This document shows positions 17,287-26,197 of a stretch of DNA of 64,000 bases, piece by piece. Every line of letters starts with the position of its first letter. Position 1 is the stretch's first letter. The stretch comes from Bacillota bacterium (GTDB taxonomy: Bacteria; Bacillota; Sulfobacillia; RBS10-35; JAJYVN01). The position numbers were made by a program, and so were the translations under genes. Location of the stretch: contig JAJZZC010000001.1 of assembly GCA_021797775.1 (NCBI GenBank), positions 16,762 to 80,761 of the forward strand, given 5' to 3'. The notes below the pieces were generated by a model. The model had not been told where the DNA came from. It searched no databases and was given only the letters and a program-made list of their open reading frames with translations.

Positions 17287-17954
17287 GGTCGCTCCCCCGT
17301 TCCGAACGGGCCCTGCGGACGGGCCCCCCTCCTCCCTTCGCGCCGCCGCATCCAGAACCTGCCGACCCCCTGGGGCGGCTCCAGGGGCCACCGGGCTCCG
17401 GTGGGTAGGCGCCGGAGCCGCCGGTGCCGCAGGGGGCCGCCGTGGCCGCGTCGCCGTCGCCGCCGCCCGCGGCGCGCGCGCGCCCGCATCGGGACGGGCC
17501 GCGCGGGCGCGCCCCTCCCCCACACTGTTTTCCACCTGCCGACCGCGGGACGGCGCGGCAGTTGCCCGTCCCCGCGGCGCGGCCGTTCGGGCGGCGGCGG
17601 ACCGATCCGGCGCATTCCCAGGACCCGACTCACGCTGGCGCGGCAATCCCACCCCGTCCCTCCGCCATGTCCTGGCGCTCGTGCACTGTCCATCACCTGT
17701 CGCCGCCGCCCGGTCCGCCATGCCAGCGCCCTCTACCGAAGATGGTCCCCGCGCCACGCGGCGGGGGCGGCGAAAGCCCCGTCGCGTGGCGCCCTCATGC
17801 CCCGGGTTCCACTGCCCCAGGGTCTTGGGTGCGGGCGCGGCAGCGGCCCGCCCGTAGGAGCACCGTCCTAGTCTCCACCCGAACGCCGCGCGGCATGCCT
17901 TCCCCGATGCGAGGCGCGTGACGCACCAGCGCCACCGCCCACAGCATTCCGACG
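17287..17954. other. non-coding, nothing recognised
   Basis: Divergent region between the glycosyltransferase gene and the arsB-like remnant. Apart from the -10 element next to the remnant, no signal was found. Confidence 0.4.
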
Positions 17955-17960
17955 GTATGA
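17955..17960 (+). promoter_or_regulatory. -10 element placed for a leaderless start
   Basis: TATGAT is separated from the ATG at 17968 by seven bases (17961-17967), so transcription should begin at or within a base of the A of the start codon. The same layout precedes the genes at 20055 and 54245. Confidence 0.5.
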
Positions 17961-17967
17961 TGCGCGC

Positions 17968-18456
17968 ATGCCCGACAGCGAGCCGGCCCTCGGTTGGCGG
18001 CCCCGGACGCGCTCCACCAGCGGCGCCGGGCGGATGCTCCGTGTTCGGCTGGCTGGTCCGGCGCCTTACGCCGTTGCGGCGGCTCTCGCCGTTTTGAGCC
18101 TGCGCTTGGTCACGCCGCGCGATGTCGCCTCGGTGTTCACGCTGACTTGGGACGCCACGCTGACCCTGGTCGCGCTGATGATCCTCTCCCGGCTGCTCGC
18201 CGAGGCCGGCCTCTTCCGCTGGGCGGCGTGGCGGGCGGTCCGCGCCTTCCTGTCCCAGCGTGGGCACACGGCGCCACGGGGAACGCGCCATATCGGTGGC
18301 CATGCTGGTGACGATACCGCCCGGTCACGGCGGACTGGCTGCGCTGGCTTTGCCAGGCTGGGCGAACGTCTGGCTGACCGGCCCACTGCGGCCAAGCCTG
18401 ATGGGGATCGCTTCATCCGCCCGGGGGCGGAAAGGCCGCGCCCTCTGGCTGCATAG
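17968..18456 (+). pseudogene. ArsB/NhaD-type ion transporter, N-terminal remnant
   Basis: Residues about 28-95 read as the first helices of an ArsB-like anion/cation permease: YAVAAALAVLSLRLVTPRDV, then VFTLTWDATLTLVALMILSR and LLAEAGLFRWAAWRAVRAF. The WDATLTxVALxxxSxxLxEAGxFxWAA pattern is characteristic. After that the frame turns into Arg/Gly-rich sequence and stops at 18456, where an intact protein would continue for another 300 or more residues and 8-10 helices. I read it as a decayed gene whose first exported helices survive. The promoter-like TATGAT upstream is intact. Confidence 0.6.
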
Positions 18457-18529
18457 GCGCTAGCGCCCGCGGATCCCGCACCTGGGGCTGCGGTCCCCCG
18501 CGTCGGCCCGCGGCGTGGCCCGGTTGGTG

Positions 18530-19387
18530 TCAGGGATCGGCGCCGGCAGCCCCCGGGGCGTCGAGAGGCCCGCCCGCCCACAGATCCTCGGCACGCGCCA
18601 GCGGCGCGAGCCGCTGCACCATGGGCAGGTTGGCGGCGGGCCACTCCAACGCGGCCAGGCGATCAGGTGGGAACCACCCCAGCACGTCCGCGGCGAACGG
18701 CTGCGGGTCGCCCTCCTCGATGCGGCAGGCGTAGAAGCGCAGCAGCACGGGCCCGCGCGTGTCGGGATAGGTGTAGCGGCTCTCGCCGACCAAGGGGCCC
18801 ACCCGCACGCGTACCCCGAGTTCCTCCTGCAGTTCACGGGAGAGGGTTTCCTCCCAGCCTTCTCCCGCCTCCCGCTTGCCGCCTGGGAACTCCCAACGGC
18901 CGCCCATGTGGTCGCCTTGCCGCCGGCGCGCCAATAGGAAGCCGCGCGGACCGACAATCACACCTGCGGCGACCTCCAGCGGGAGTACCCCGTCGTCCGC
19001 CCCTGGGCCTTCGGTCGGCTCCCGCGCATGCAGAGGCAGGTCAACCCGGCCGACCGACCGCCATACCGCCTCGTCCTCTTCCCACACGCTGGCCCAGATC
19101 ACCGGATCCCGCGGATAGAGGTCCGACCCCGCCTCCAGGTCGAAGCGCACATCGGCAACTTCGGCCTGCCGGAAGCGATCCGGGTCTAGGAGCCTGCGCA
19201 CCACCTCGCGGGCGAGGGTTTCCGCTTCCCCGTCCGCGAGGCGGCGTTCGCCCGCCCCGTCCCGGCAATTGTGCCGGAAGACGTCGGCCAGGGCCGCCAC
19301 GACGCCCGGCTCCCGCGCGGCATGCGCAACCTCCGGCGCCAGGGGGTCCTCGCCGTGAGGCCCCTCGCCGCCCATGCCCGTGGACAA
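18530..19387 (-). CDS. NUDIX hydrolase (MutT-like) with N-terminal extension
   Basis: 285 residues. The C-terminal half (about residues 135-260) is a MutT-type NUDIX domain: GVIVGPRGFLLARRRQGDHM, WEFPGGKREAGEGWEETLSR and ELQEELG, which together give the G-x5-E-x7-REUxEExGU box. 8-oxo-dGTP or a related nucleotide is the likely substrate. The first 130 residues form an acidic, helical domain (VFRHNCRDGAGERRLADGEA, DLYPRDPVIWASVW) that plain MutT proteins of about 130-150 residues lack. The start is probably the TTG at 19387, 10 nt after AAGGGA. It is a single gene. Confidence 0.8.
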   Translation of the reverse strand: MSTGMGGEGPHGEDPLAPEVAHAAREPGVVAALADVFRHNCRDGAGERRLADGEAETLAREVVRRLLDPDRFRQAEVADVRFDLEAGSDLYPRDPVIWASVWEEDEAVWRSVGRVDLPLHAREPTEGPGADDGVLPLEVAAGVIVGPRGFLLARRRQGDHMGGRWEFPGGKREAGEGWEETLSRELQEELGVRVRVGPLVGESRYTYPDTRGPVLLRFYACRIEEGDPQPFAADVLGWFPPDRLAALEWPAANLPMVQRLAPLARAEDLWAGGPLDAPGAAGADP

Positions 19388-20042
19388 CGGTACACCGTCC
19401 CTTGCTTAGGGTTGTCCCGCGGCCCGCTTGCCCGTGCCGCACGCGGCCCACCCGGAAGAGCCGTTCGTGTCCATCGCCGCGGTCGGCACTGACGGCAGGC
19501 ACTGCCAGCCGCAGGGGAGGGACGCCGCCGACCGGCGACAGTTCCCGCTCTCGGTCCCCAACCCCTGTGCCCCACAGGGCCTGACCCTATGGCATCGTTC
19601 CGGTGGGGGCCGGTCGCCCCGCTGCGCCGCACCCCACCGGCCAAAGATCGGGCGCGCGGTCGCCCGGGCCGACGCACAACCGGCCCGAGCGACCGGAGGG
19701 GTACCGGACCCCCAGGGTCCGACCGCAGGGCGCCCCGGCGGCGCGCCACCGGGTCCCCCGTCGCCACGGAGCAGACCGCTCCCGCCGCGACGACAGCGGC
19801 CAGAGACGCGGATGGTTCCGTCCCACGATTGTGGCGCAAGCAGGCTGGCTTGATCCCCGCAACGCAGCGGTCGGAGCACCGAGCGCCCGCGGGGCTCGGT
19901 GCTCCACGCGGACTTCAAGCGGCAGGGCAGAGAGGGGGCGGCTTGAGCCCTGCGGCTGGAACGCGCGGACGGCGAAATGCTGTGCGCGACGTCCTGCCCC
20001 TCAGTAGTGGGCTGCAGCCGGCGCAGCCCCGTGCCGGCGTTG
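19388..20042. other. non-coding, with one isolated perfect hairpin
   Basis: No gene remnant seen. Bases 19873-19905 hold a perfect 12-bp stem (GGAGCACCGAGC) with a 9-nt loop, not adjacent to any gene end I recognise; the nearest genes point away from it. Confidence 0.45.
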
Positions 20043-20048
20043 TACACT
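20043..20048 (+). promoter_or_regulatory. -10 element placed for a leaderless start
   Basis: TACACT lies six bases before the ATG at 20055, so +1 would be the A of ATG. There is no ribosome site between them (GCCGGC). Confidence 0.5.
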
Positions 20049-20054
20049 GCCGGC

Positions 20055-20477
20055 ATGGAAGATACGCACTCGGCACGGCCCCGCGTCCTCGTCGTCGCGG
20101 CTGAGCTGATGGCGTCCTCCCGCGTAGAGGCCGTGCTGGCGCCCCTCGGCTGCGCGTTGCGCTTCGCTGTGCCCGCTCCGGCCGAGGTGGCGGCAGACTG
20201 TGCGACCGGTGGCTTCGCGGCCGCCGTGCTCGACTTGGCGGTGTCAGCGGAGGTCCGAGCCGCCACCCTCGCCGCCACCCTCGCAGCGGGCGTGCCGCTG
20301 ATCGCCTTCGGCTCGCACGTCGAGACCGGCGTACTGGATCAGGCGCGCACGGCCGGTGCCCAGGTGCTGACGCGGGGCGAACTGGCGCGTCACCTGCCCC
20401 TGCTGCTCGCCAAGCACATCGCGGGGGCGACCGGGCTGGACTGCGCGGGCGAGGCACCTGCCACACGTCAAGCGTGA
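20055..20477 (+). CDS. pseudo-receiver (CheY-like fold) protein
   Basis: 140 residues with the beta-alpha pattern of a response-regulator receiver: RPRVLVVAAELMASSRVEAV, a central VLDLAV strand in place of the phospho-Asp loop, VPLIAFGSHVETGVLDQART and AGAQVLTRGELARHLPLLLA. The FGSHVE...AxxAGAxxVxxR pattern belongs to a widespread family of stand-alone degenerate receivers. The acidic cluster normally formed near residue 10 is absent, so phosphorylation is doubtful. There is no output domain. The start is an ATG with no ribosome site but a -10 element six bases upstream, suggesting leaderless translation. Partner unknown. Confidence 0.65.
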   Translation: MEDTHSARPRVLVVAAELMASSRVEAVLAPLGCALRFAVPAPAEVAADCATGGFAAAVLDLAVSAEVRAATLAATLAAGVPLIAFGSHVETGVLDQARTAGAQVLTRGELARHLPLLLAKHIAGATGLDCAGEAPATRQA

Positions 20478-20577
20478 GCCGCGCGGCACCCCGGTGCCAG
20501 CAGACGTGGCCCGGATCCGGGGGAACGGCTAGGCGCGGGCGGCCGCCCGCAGGCTCCAGGCTCTTCGGCCGCGTGAC

Positions 20578-20595
20578 GGGTGCCAACCGGCACCC
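20578..20595. terminator. hairpin between convergent genes
   Basis: GGGTGCC / GGCACCC, 7 bp with an AACC loop, between the pseudo-receiver gene and the convergent beta-propeller gene. Confidence 0.45.
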
Positions 20596-20723
20596 GGCCG
20601 CACCGGACCTCGACATGGCGGTGGCCCGATCGACCGAGCCCTGACCGGCCAGTGTCCCGGTACGAGGTCCCCGGAGCGGCCAAAGGACAAGCGCCCGACG
20701 CCACGGCGCACACCCGGGACGGT

Positions 20724-22106
20724 CTAGGGCTTGCCCCCGTTGCCCGCGGGGTTGTACCCCGGTGCGGTGCCCTCCGGGCTCAGGGACGGGGTCACGGTGA
20801 TGACGCCGGAGGCGTCGAACAGCTGCCCGGGCCGCGTGCCGGCCACGCCGGTTTGACCGTACTGCCAGACGATCCGCCCGCTCGTGGGGCCGGTCGGCTG
20901 CACGACGATGATGCGGTCATTGTGGTCGTCACAGATCAGCACGTCGCCGTTCTCCAGTAACTGGGCCGAAGAAGGGTGGTTCAGCGCCTGGGCTCCGGTA
21001 GGCGTGTAGGCCCAGCGGACGTGGCCGTGCGGTCCAAAGAGGTAGATGTGGCCCGGATGCACCCAGTCGGCGACCAGCAGCGAGCCGTCCGGCATCTTGA
21101 GGGTGTCGGAGGGGTATTGCAGCGGAAACGCCATCCGCCAGAGGATACGGCCGGACGGGCTCACCTCCTGCACAGAGTGGCTGTTCGCTACCGCGTTGTT
21201 GCCGACGTTGGTAATCAGCACATTGCCGTCGGCTTGGGGGACATCGTCGTTGGGGCCGATGAGGTAGCCGGGGATCGTGCCGGGGACGCCGATGTGTGTG
21301 CTCGGGGCCACCGTCCCATACTGCCAGACGACCTGACCCGAGGGGGTGACGACCAGCACGCGTTGGTTGTTGGCATCGTCGATCAGCACGTCGTGATTCG
21401 GCAACATGTAGGAGTCGTCCGGGTTGTTGATGTAGCCGGTCCCGGTCAGTGTGGCGGCCCGCGGCCCCAGCGAGGGCTTGCCCAGGTGCCCGTACGACCA
21501 GGTGATCGCCTTGGTGCGCATGTCAATCGCCACCACGCGGTTGTAGCTTTCCTGGTTGACAAGCAGCTTGCCGGGCGCGTACACCTGGATGTCGTCCGGG
21601 TCCTGGATCCCCTTGAGCTCCCACACGATCTTCTTCTTGACGTTGACCTCGATAATGCGATTGGCCTTGCCATCGGCGATGAGGATGTTGGCAGGCAGCG
21701 GGCCCGCCGCGGGGTTGGGACGGACGTAGGGCTCCAACTCGTACACCCCGTCCACCGTCTTGCCGAGGTGCGTGCTCATCTGCTGCGTGGTCGCCTCAAT
21801 CCACGGCACGTGGCTCTTCGCCAGTTGGGTCGGGTCGAAGGCCACCGAGCCCGGAAAGGCCGACGGGGCGGCGGTGGTCGTGGGGGTCGTTACGGGCGTC
21901 TGCGGCGCGCCGCCGCCAGAAGCCTGGCGGGTGGAGCCGGGCGCGTCGGCGGCGCGGGACGCGACATGGCCGCTTCCGGCCGACGGCGCGCTGGTGGCCA
22001 CCGCGCCGCAACCGGCGGCCAGCACCAGCAGGGATGCGCACGGGATCAGGGCGGCCGCGGCGCGCGCGCGCCGGGCGCGGTCGCGAGGCTGCTCTCCTGG
22101 AGTCAA
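20724..22106 (-). CDS. beta-propeller lipoprotein (PQQ/NHL-like repeats)
   Basis: 460 residues. The TTG at 22106 is 7 nt after a perfect GGAGGT site, and this start gives a clean signal: Arg-rich n-region, hydrophobic core and lipobox LAAGC. A Ser/Thr/Pro linker (about residues 30-75) precedes at least six repeated blades of the form ILIADGKANRIIEVN...IVWELKG, VLIDDANNQRVLVVTPSGQV and VWQYG, DVLICDDHNDRIIVVQPTG. The W(Q/E)-x-G blade ending is typical of the NHL/PQQ-like propellers. It should sit on the outer membrane face; ligand or partner unknown. The promoter may be the TATACG just before the ribosome site. Single gene. Confidence 0.8.
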   Translation of the reverse strand: MTPGEQPRDRARRARAAAALIPCASLLVLAAGCGAVATSAPSAGSGHVASRAADAPGSTRQASGGGAPQTPVTTPTTTAAPSAFPGSVAFDPTQLAKSHVPWIEATTQQMSTHLGKTVDGVYELEPYVRPNPAAGPLPANILIADGKANRIIEVNVKKKIVWELKGIQDPDDIQVYAPGKLLVNQESYNRVVAIDMRTKAITWSYGHLGKPSLGPRAATLTGTGYINNPDDSYMLPNHDVLIDDANNQRVLVVTPSGQVVWQYGTVAPSTHIGVPGTIPGYLIGPNDDVPQADGNVLITNVGNNAVANSHSVQEVSPSGRILWRMAFPLQYPSDTLKMPDGSLLVADWVHPGHIYLFGPHGHVRWAYTPTGAQALNHPSSAQLLENGDVLICDDHNDRIIVVQPTGPTSGRIVWQYGQTGVAGTRPGQLFDASGVITVTPSLSPEGTAPGYNPAGNGGKP

Positions 22107-22537
22107 GCCGTCGACCTCCGTATAGCCGTCTCGCCTTGGCGGCTCGCATCCGCCGCAACGGGCGCAAGAGCGCGGCCCCGGGCGGCAGGCGCCGCCCGCA
22201 CGGACGCCGCCGGCTGCATCCACCATGGCACCCTGCGACACTACCATGCCTGTCCCCGGAGCGCAAAAGGCCACATTGCGACAGCGTTGCTGCTCTCTGG
22301 CGACCCAGCCGGCGCGAGGGACTCCCCAAGCCGGCGGGCCAGGCGCCACCCGCCCCGGTGGGTCCGCCCGTGCCCGTGGGGCCCGAGCGCCCCCCCCCCG
22401 CAACCGCTCCCGGTCGCGGCCGCAAGAGCCACCCACGGATGGGTTAGGGGACCCCAAGATCCCATCATGCGGCTCCGGCGCCGCGGACCAGGCACAGTGG
22501 ACGGCGATCTCCAGGGAACCGGTCATGGCATGCTGGA
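22107..22537. other. non-coding, nothing recognised
   Basis: Gap between ylbJ and the beta-propeller gene on the same strand. No hairpin or remnant found. Confidence 0.4.
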
Positions 22538-23764
22538 TCAGCCGCCCAGGTGGAGCCAGAGCACCCGCGCGCGCTGGAACACCCCCAGCGCGGCCATACA
22601 GGCGACCAGGAAGCCCAGGGTGCAGGCCAGCAACGCGCAGGACCGCTCCACGGTGGTGGCCCACGGCCACCACGGCACGGCACCGGCGACGCGAGCCAAC
22701 GCCGGCACCGCCGCTGCCGTGCGGGCCCACGCGGGGTTCCAGAACCAGAAGGTCAGCGCGCCGGCGAGCAACGCGTGCAACATGCGGGCGAACACATAGG
22801 GCCGCATCGACAGCCCCGTGCCTTGGGTCACGGCGGCCACCTGGGCCAGGACGGAGATACCGCTCCAAGCGATAATGGCGTTGGCAACCATGAGACGCTG
22901 CAGCAACGGCCCGCCGGCCTCGCTCGCCGCCTTGACGCCAATGGTGATCTCAAAGAACCCGCTGACCAGCGCCGCGGCGCCGCGGGCGCTCACCCCGATC
23001 GGTCGGAGCACGACGGCCAGGGCCGATGCCATCACACCCACCGCGCCAGCGCGCGCCAAGACGTCGATGATGACGGCGAAGAGAATGATCAGCCCGCCCA
23101 CCAGCAGCAGGGTTTGAACGGAGTCGCGCACGGCGTCACCCAGCACCTGCCCAAAGGGGCGCCCATCACGTTGGCGCGCCGCGAGCAGCTCCGCCGTGGC
23201 GCGGCGGACGATGCCTTCCCGTCCCTCCGCGTTCCTGTCCGGGCTGCGCTCGCTCGCACGGTGGAAGCGGAGCACCAGGCCCGTCCCGAGGGCGGCCAGG
23301 TAGTGGCTGGCCATGATGGCACCGGCGAGCTGCGGGCTATGGAAGAAACCGACCGCCACCGCGCCTGCCATGAATAGCGGATCAGCCGTATTACAAAAAC
23401 TCATCAAGCGCTCGCCCTCGGCGACGTGCAACTGCCCTTCGCGCAGCAGCTTCGCGGTCAGCACGGCGCCGATAGGATAGCCAGAGGCCAGTCCCATGGC
23501 GACCACGAAGGCTCCGACCCCCGGCACGTTGAAGAGCGGGCGCATGAACCGTTCCAGCAGGACCCCGAGAAAGTGGACGACACCCAGAGCCATCAGCACT
23601 TGGCCGGCGATGAAGAACGGCAGCAGGGCGGGGAAGACCACGAACCACCAGATGCGCAGCCCGCGCAGCGCGGAGCGGAAGGCGAGGTCCGGGTAGAGGA
23701 CGAGGCAGACGGTCATGGCCACCGCGACTCCGGCCACCAGCAAGTCGGAACGGTTCGCCCGCAC
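22538..23764 (-). CDS. ylbJ: sporulation integral membrane protein YlbJ
   Basis: 408 residues, the usual YlbJ length, with about eight hydrophobic segments. Family landmarks: LRIWWFVVFPALLPFFIAGQ, GLASGYPIGAVLTAKLLREG, MSFCNTADPLFMAGAVAVGF and FFEITIGVKAA. The protein carries two nucleoside-transporter-gate-like motifs and in Bacillus is a mother-cell, sigma-E-controlled protein needed for proper spore formation. The GTG start lies 8 nt after GGGAGG; the longer frame to 24196 is non-coding upstream. No other sporulation gene is adjacent. Its presence supports an endospore-forming host. Confidence 0.88.
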   Translation of the reverse strand: MRANRSDLLVAGVAVAMTVCLVLYPDLAFRSALRGLRIWWFVVFPALLPFFIAGQVLMALGVVHFLGVLLERFMRPLFNVPGVGAFVVAMGLASGYPIGAVLTAKLLREGQLHVAEGERLMSFCNTADPLFMAGAVAVGFFHSPQLAGAIMASHYLAALGTGLVLRFHRASERSPDRNAEGREGIVRRATAELLAARQRDGRPFGQVLGDAVRDSVQTLLLVGGLIILFAVIIDVLARAGAVGVMASALAVVLRPIGVSARGAAALVSGFFEITIGVKAASEAGGPLLQRLMVANAIIAWSGISVLAQVAAVTQGTGLSMRPYVFARMLHALLAGALTFWFWNPAWARTAAAVPALARVAGAVPWWPWATTVERSCALLACTLGFLVACMAALGVFQRARVLWLHLGG

Positions 23765-24713
23765 TGGACAGGCCTCCCGCCCTGCGGCGCGCTCGTGGCG
23801 GGCCTGCCCGCCACGCGGCCGGCATCCAGTGCTATGCCCGGGACCATCCCCGTAGAGACGCCGGCTTCCCGCGACACGCCGACCTCGGGGGTGGCGGCGG
23901 CGCAGCGACGTGGGCGCCGGACGGGCAGCCACGCCGGCGGCCGCACCCGGAGCGCTACCCCCTGCAGGGCGGCCGGCACCCGCAAGAACGACGCCACCCC
24001 GATAAGCGGTACCGGGCCACGTCACTCTCAGCGGCTGGCCTATACGACGGCGATTGCCGGGCACGTCAGCCACCAGGGCGTACATCGGCCGGGAGGTGCT
24101 CAGAGGTAAAGAGGCGCGCGTGTGCCCGGTGGGGCCCCCACAGGCGCCGCCCAGGCGCCTCCAAGGACCATCACATCGCATCGGGGGGGTGTGCACCCGC
24201 GCCCCGGCGGGGCCACCGTCCCCTGGGCAAAGACACCGCCCCGCTCAGCGGGACAGGACTGTGACGCTCCTGGCGAACAGCTTGAGCTTCAGGGCATGGC
24301 AGGGAGCGGGCGAAACGGGAGCGGACGTGCGCCCGTGGATTGCGGGCTGGACGCCCCCGTCGCCGCCGCCAGCGGAACCGCCTGTGGCCCAAGCCGGTGG
24401 GGCGCAGGCGCGGGCGCGGGCAACCGGCGCGCCGCGCCTGCCGGGAACTCGGCACGGCGCCGCCACGGCCAAGGGCCTCCCGGCAGCGCCCCCTCCGAAG
24501 CAAAATTCGACTGCAGGACTCCGCCGCACGACAGCGAATAGCCGCAATCGCCTCTGTAGCATTTTTTGCCTGTGCGGGCACGAAGGGGGATCATGAGCGG
24601 GGTTAGAGCCGAGTCGGCCAGGTTCATCCGACCACCGCGGGATCACGGCCCTGAGCGAAGCGGTTGTCGTCCCTTAGACGAGCCCCAAGCATGCGGTAGA
24701 GGGGGTGTCGCAC
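23765..24713. other. long non-coding stretch
   Basis: About 950 bp between divergent ylbJ and the small membrane peptide gene. No gene remnant or convincing sigma-E-type promoter could be assigned by eye. Confidence 0.4.
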
Positions 24714-24821
24714 ATGAAGATGGTAAGGCTGCTCCGGGTGATGTTCCTCGTCGCCGGTGTGCTGGCGGTCGTAGCCGCTGGGCACCCGGGCCCGTTCGAC
24801 ATTTGGATTCCCGGCCTGTAG
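24714..24821 (+). CDS. 35-residue membrane or secreted peptide upstream of the HD-GYP-like gene
   Basis: Reads MKMVRLLRVMFLVAGVLAVV followed by AAGHPGPFDIWIPGL and a TAG. A GAGGGGG ribosome site lies 8 nt upstream. The sequence has a basic n-region, a 15-residue hydrophobic core and a short aromatic/Pro tail: either a single-pass microprotein or a cleaved signal peptide. It ends 67 bp before the membrane HD-GYP-like gene on the same strand, so both are likely on one transcript. I do not recognise the family. The normal start context and amino-acid composition argue for a real gene. Confidence 0.6.
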   Translation: MKMVRLLRVMFLVAGVLAVVAAGHPGPFDIWIPGL

Positions 24822-24888
24822 GGGTCCGCCCGAATTTCCGCGGGGTCGGTATTTTTCGGACATCGCTCTGGCGAGGGAGCGCAACGCG

Positions 24889-26169
24889 GTGGGCGACCGG
24901 CGTGCCAAGGTGGCATTCAACGGTTTGGCCGTCTTGCTGTGGTTGGGCGTAGTTGTGGCGTTCCTCGGTTCGCCGCCCTGGGCCCCTGGCAGCCTGCTCC
25001 TGCTGGCGGTGTTCGCCGCCGCGACAGCCCTGTTCACCGGCCTGCGCGTCCGCATGGGCCGCTTCGATGTCTCCAGCGCGGCGCTGGTCGGTTACATCTC
25101 CATCGCCGTCATCGGCCCCCGCGCCGCCGCGCTCGTCAAGCTCGCCAGCGGGCTCGGCATGGCGTGGGACAACGGGCGCGGCATGTCTGGGCCCCGCACC
25201 AGCCTGCGGTGGTTCGCCTACCAGGCGCCGACGGCCATGCTGATGACGCTGCTGGCCGGCATCGCCTACGTGGCGCTAGGCGGTCCCGTGGGCCCCACGC
25301 CCCACAGGGGTCCCGGCTGGATCCTGCCCTACCTGGTGATGGAGGTCGTCTACACCCTGGTCAACGTCGCCGTCCTCTCCCTGCAGGCGGCCTGCAAGGA
25401 ATGGCGCCGTCCCACCGGGTTTGCGCGCGACCTCCTGCGCCGGGTCGGCGCCAGCGTTGGCGTCTTCGCCGTGGTCGGCGTCGTGCTGCAGTCCATGTAC
25501 TACCAACTGGGCCCCATCAGCCTGGCCTTCATGGTGGGCCTGCTACTACTGGCCCGCCTGGTCGTGCGGCTGTACGCCGAGAACCAGGATGTCGTCTCCG
25601 AGATGTCCTCCACCCTGGCGCGCATGCTGACGATGCGCGACCCGTACACCGGGGGGCATTCCCGCCGCGTCGCCGACCTAGCGGTCACCATCGGCCGCGT
25701 CCTCGGCCTCACGGACGCCCAGCTCGAACGGCTGCGCAATTCCGCCTTGGTGCACGACATCGGTAAGGTGGCGGTGCCGGACGCGGTGCTGCGCAAGCCG
25801 GGCCCCCTCGATCCCGACGAATGGGTCTCCATGGACGTGCACGTGGAGGCGGGCGGCGAACTCCTGGAACACTCGCCCCACCTGCGCCACCTGGCCGAAT
25901 ACGTGCGTGGCCACCACGTCGACTACGGGGCGAGCGAGCCCCAAGGAACCGGCGCGGTCCGCGGTCTCCCGCTGGAGGCCCGCATCATCGCGGTGGCCGA
26001 CGCATTCGACGCGATGACCAGCGACCGCCCCTACCGCAACGCCCTCCCCGTGGCGGAGGCCGTGCGCCGACTACGCGCAGGATGCGGCTCGCAGTTCGAC
26101 CCCGCGTGCGTGGACGGGCTCGTACGGGGGCTTGGCCTGGGTAGCGTCCCTGGTCCCGCGCCTCACTGA
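24889..26169 (+). CDS. membrane-anchored HD-GYP-like phosphodiesterase
   Basis: 426 residues, GTG start with a GAGGGAG site. The first about 220 residues form roughly six membrane helices resembling a MASE-like sensor. The C-terminal half is an HD-GYP-type domain: RDPYTGGHSRRVADLA, LVHDIGKVAVPDAVLRKPG (HD motif), DVHVEAGGELL, then ADAFDAMTSDRPYR. The usual HHE-x-x-DGxGYP motif is here HHVDYGASEPQ: both His remain, but GYP is lost. Canonical members hydrolyse cyclic di-GMP; with the altered motif the activity or substrate may differ. It follows the 35-residue peptide gene and ends 28 bp from the convergent coiled-coil gene. Confidence 0.8.
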   Translation: MGDRRAKVAFNGLAVLLWLGVVVAFLGSPPWAPGSLLLLAVFAAATALFTGLRVRMGRFDVSSAALVGYISIAVIGPRAAALVKLASGLGMAWDNGRGMSGPRTSLRWFAYQAPTAMLMTLLAGIAYVALGGPVGPTPHRGPGWILPYLVMEVVYTLVNVAVLSLQAACKEWRRPTGFARDLLRRVGASVGVFAVVGVVLQSMYYQLGPISLAFMVGLLLLARLVVRLYAENQDVVSEMSSTLARMLTMRDPYTGGHSRRVADLAVTIGRVLGLTDAQLERLRNSALVHDIGKVAVPDAVLRKPGPLDPDEWVSMDVHVEAGGELLEHSPHLRHLAEYVRGHHVDYGASEPQGTGAVRGLPLEARIIAVADAFDAMTSDRPYRNALPVAEAVRRLRAGCGSQFDPACVDGLVRGLGLGSVPGPAPH

Positions 26170-26197
26170 TCCCTGCTGCACTCTTCCCGGCTATCCG

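Noticed and set aside
24541..24560. Third copy of the 42-bp repeat
   Set aside because: Only about 15 bases (CCGCAATCGCCTCTG) resemble the sequence next to copy two; not enough to claim a copy.
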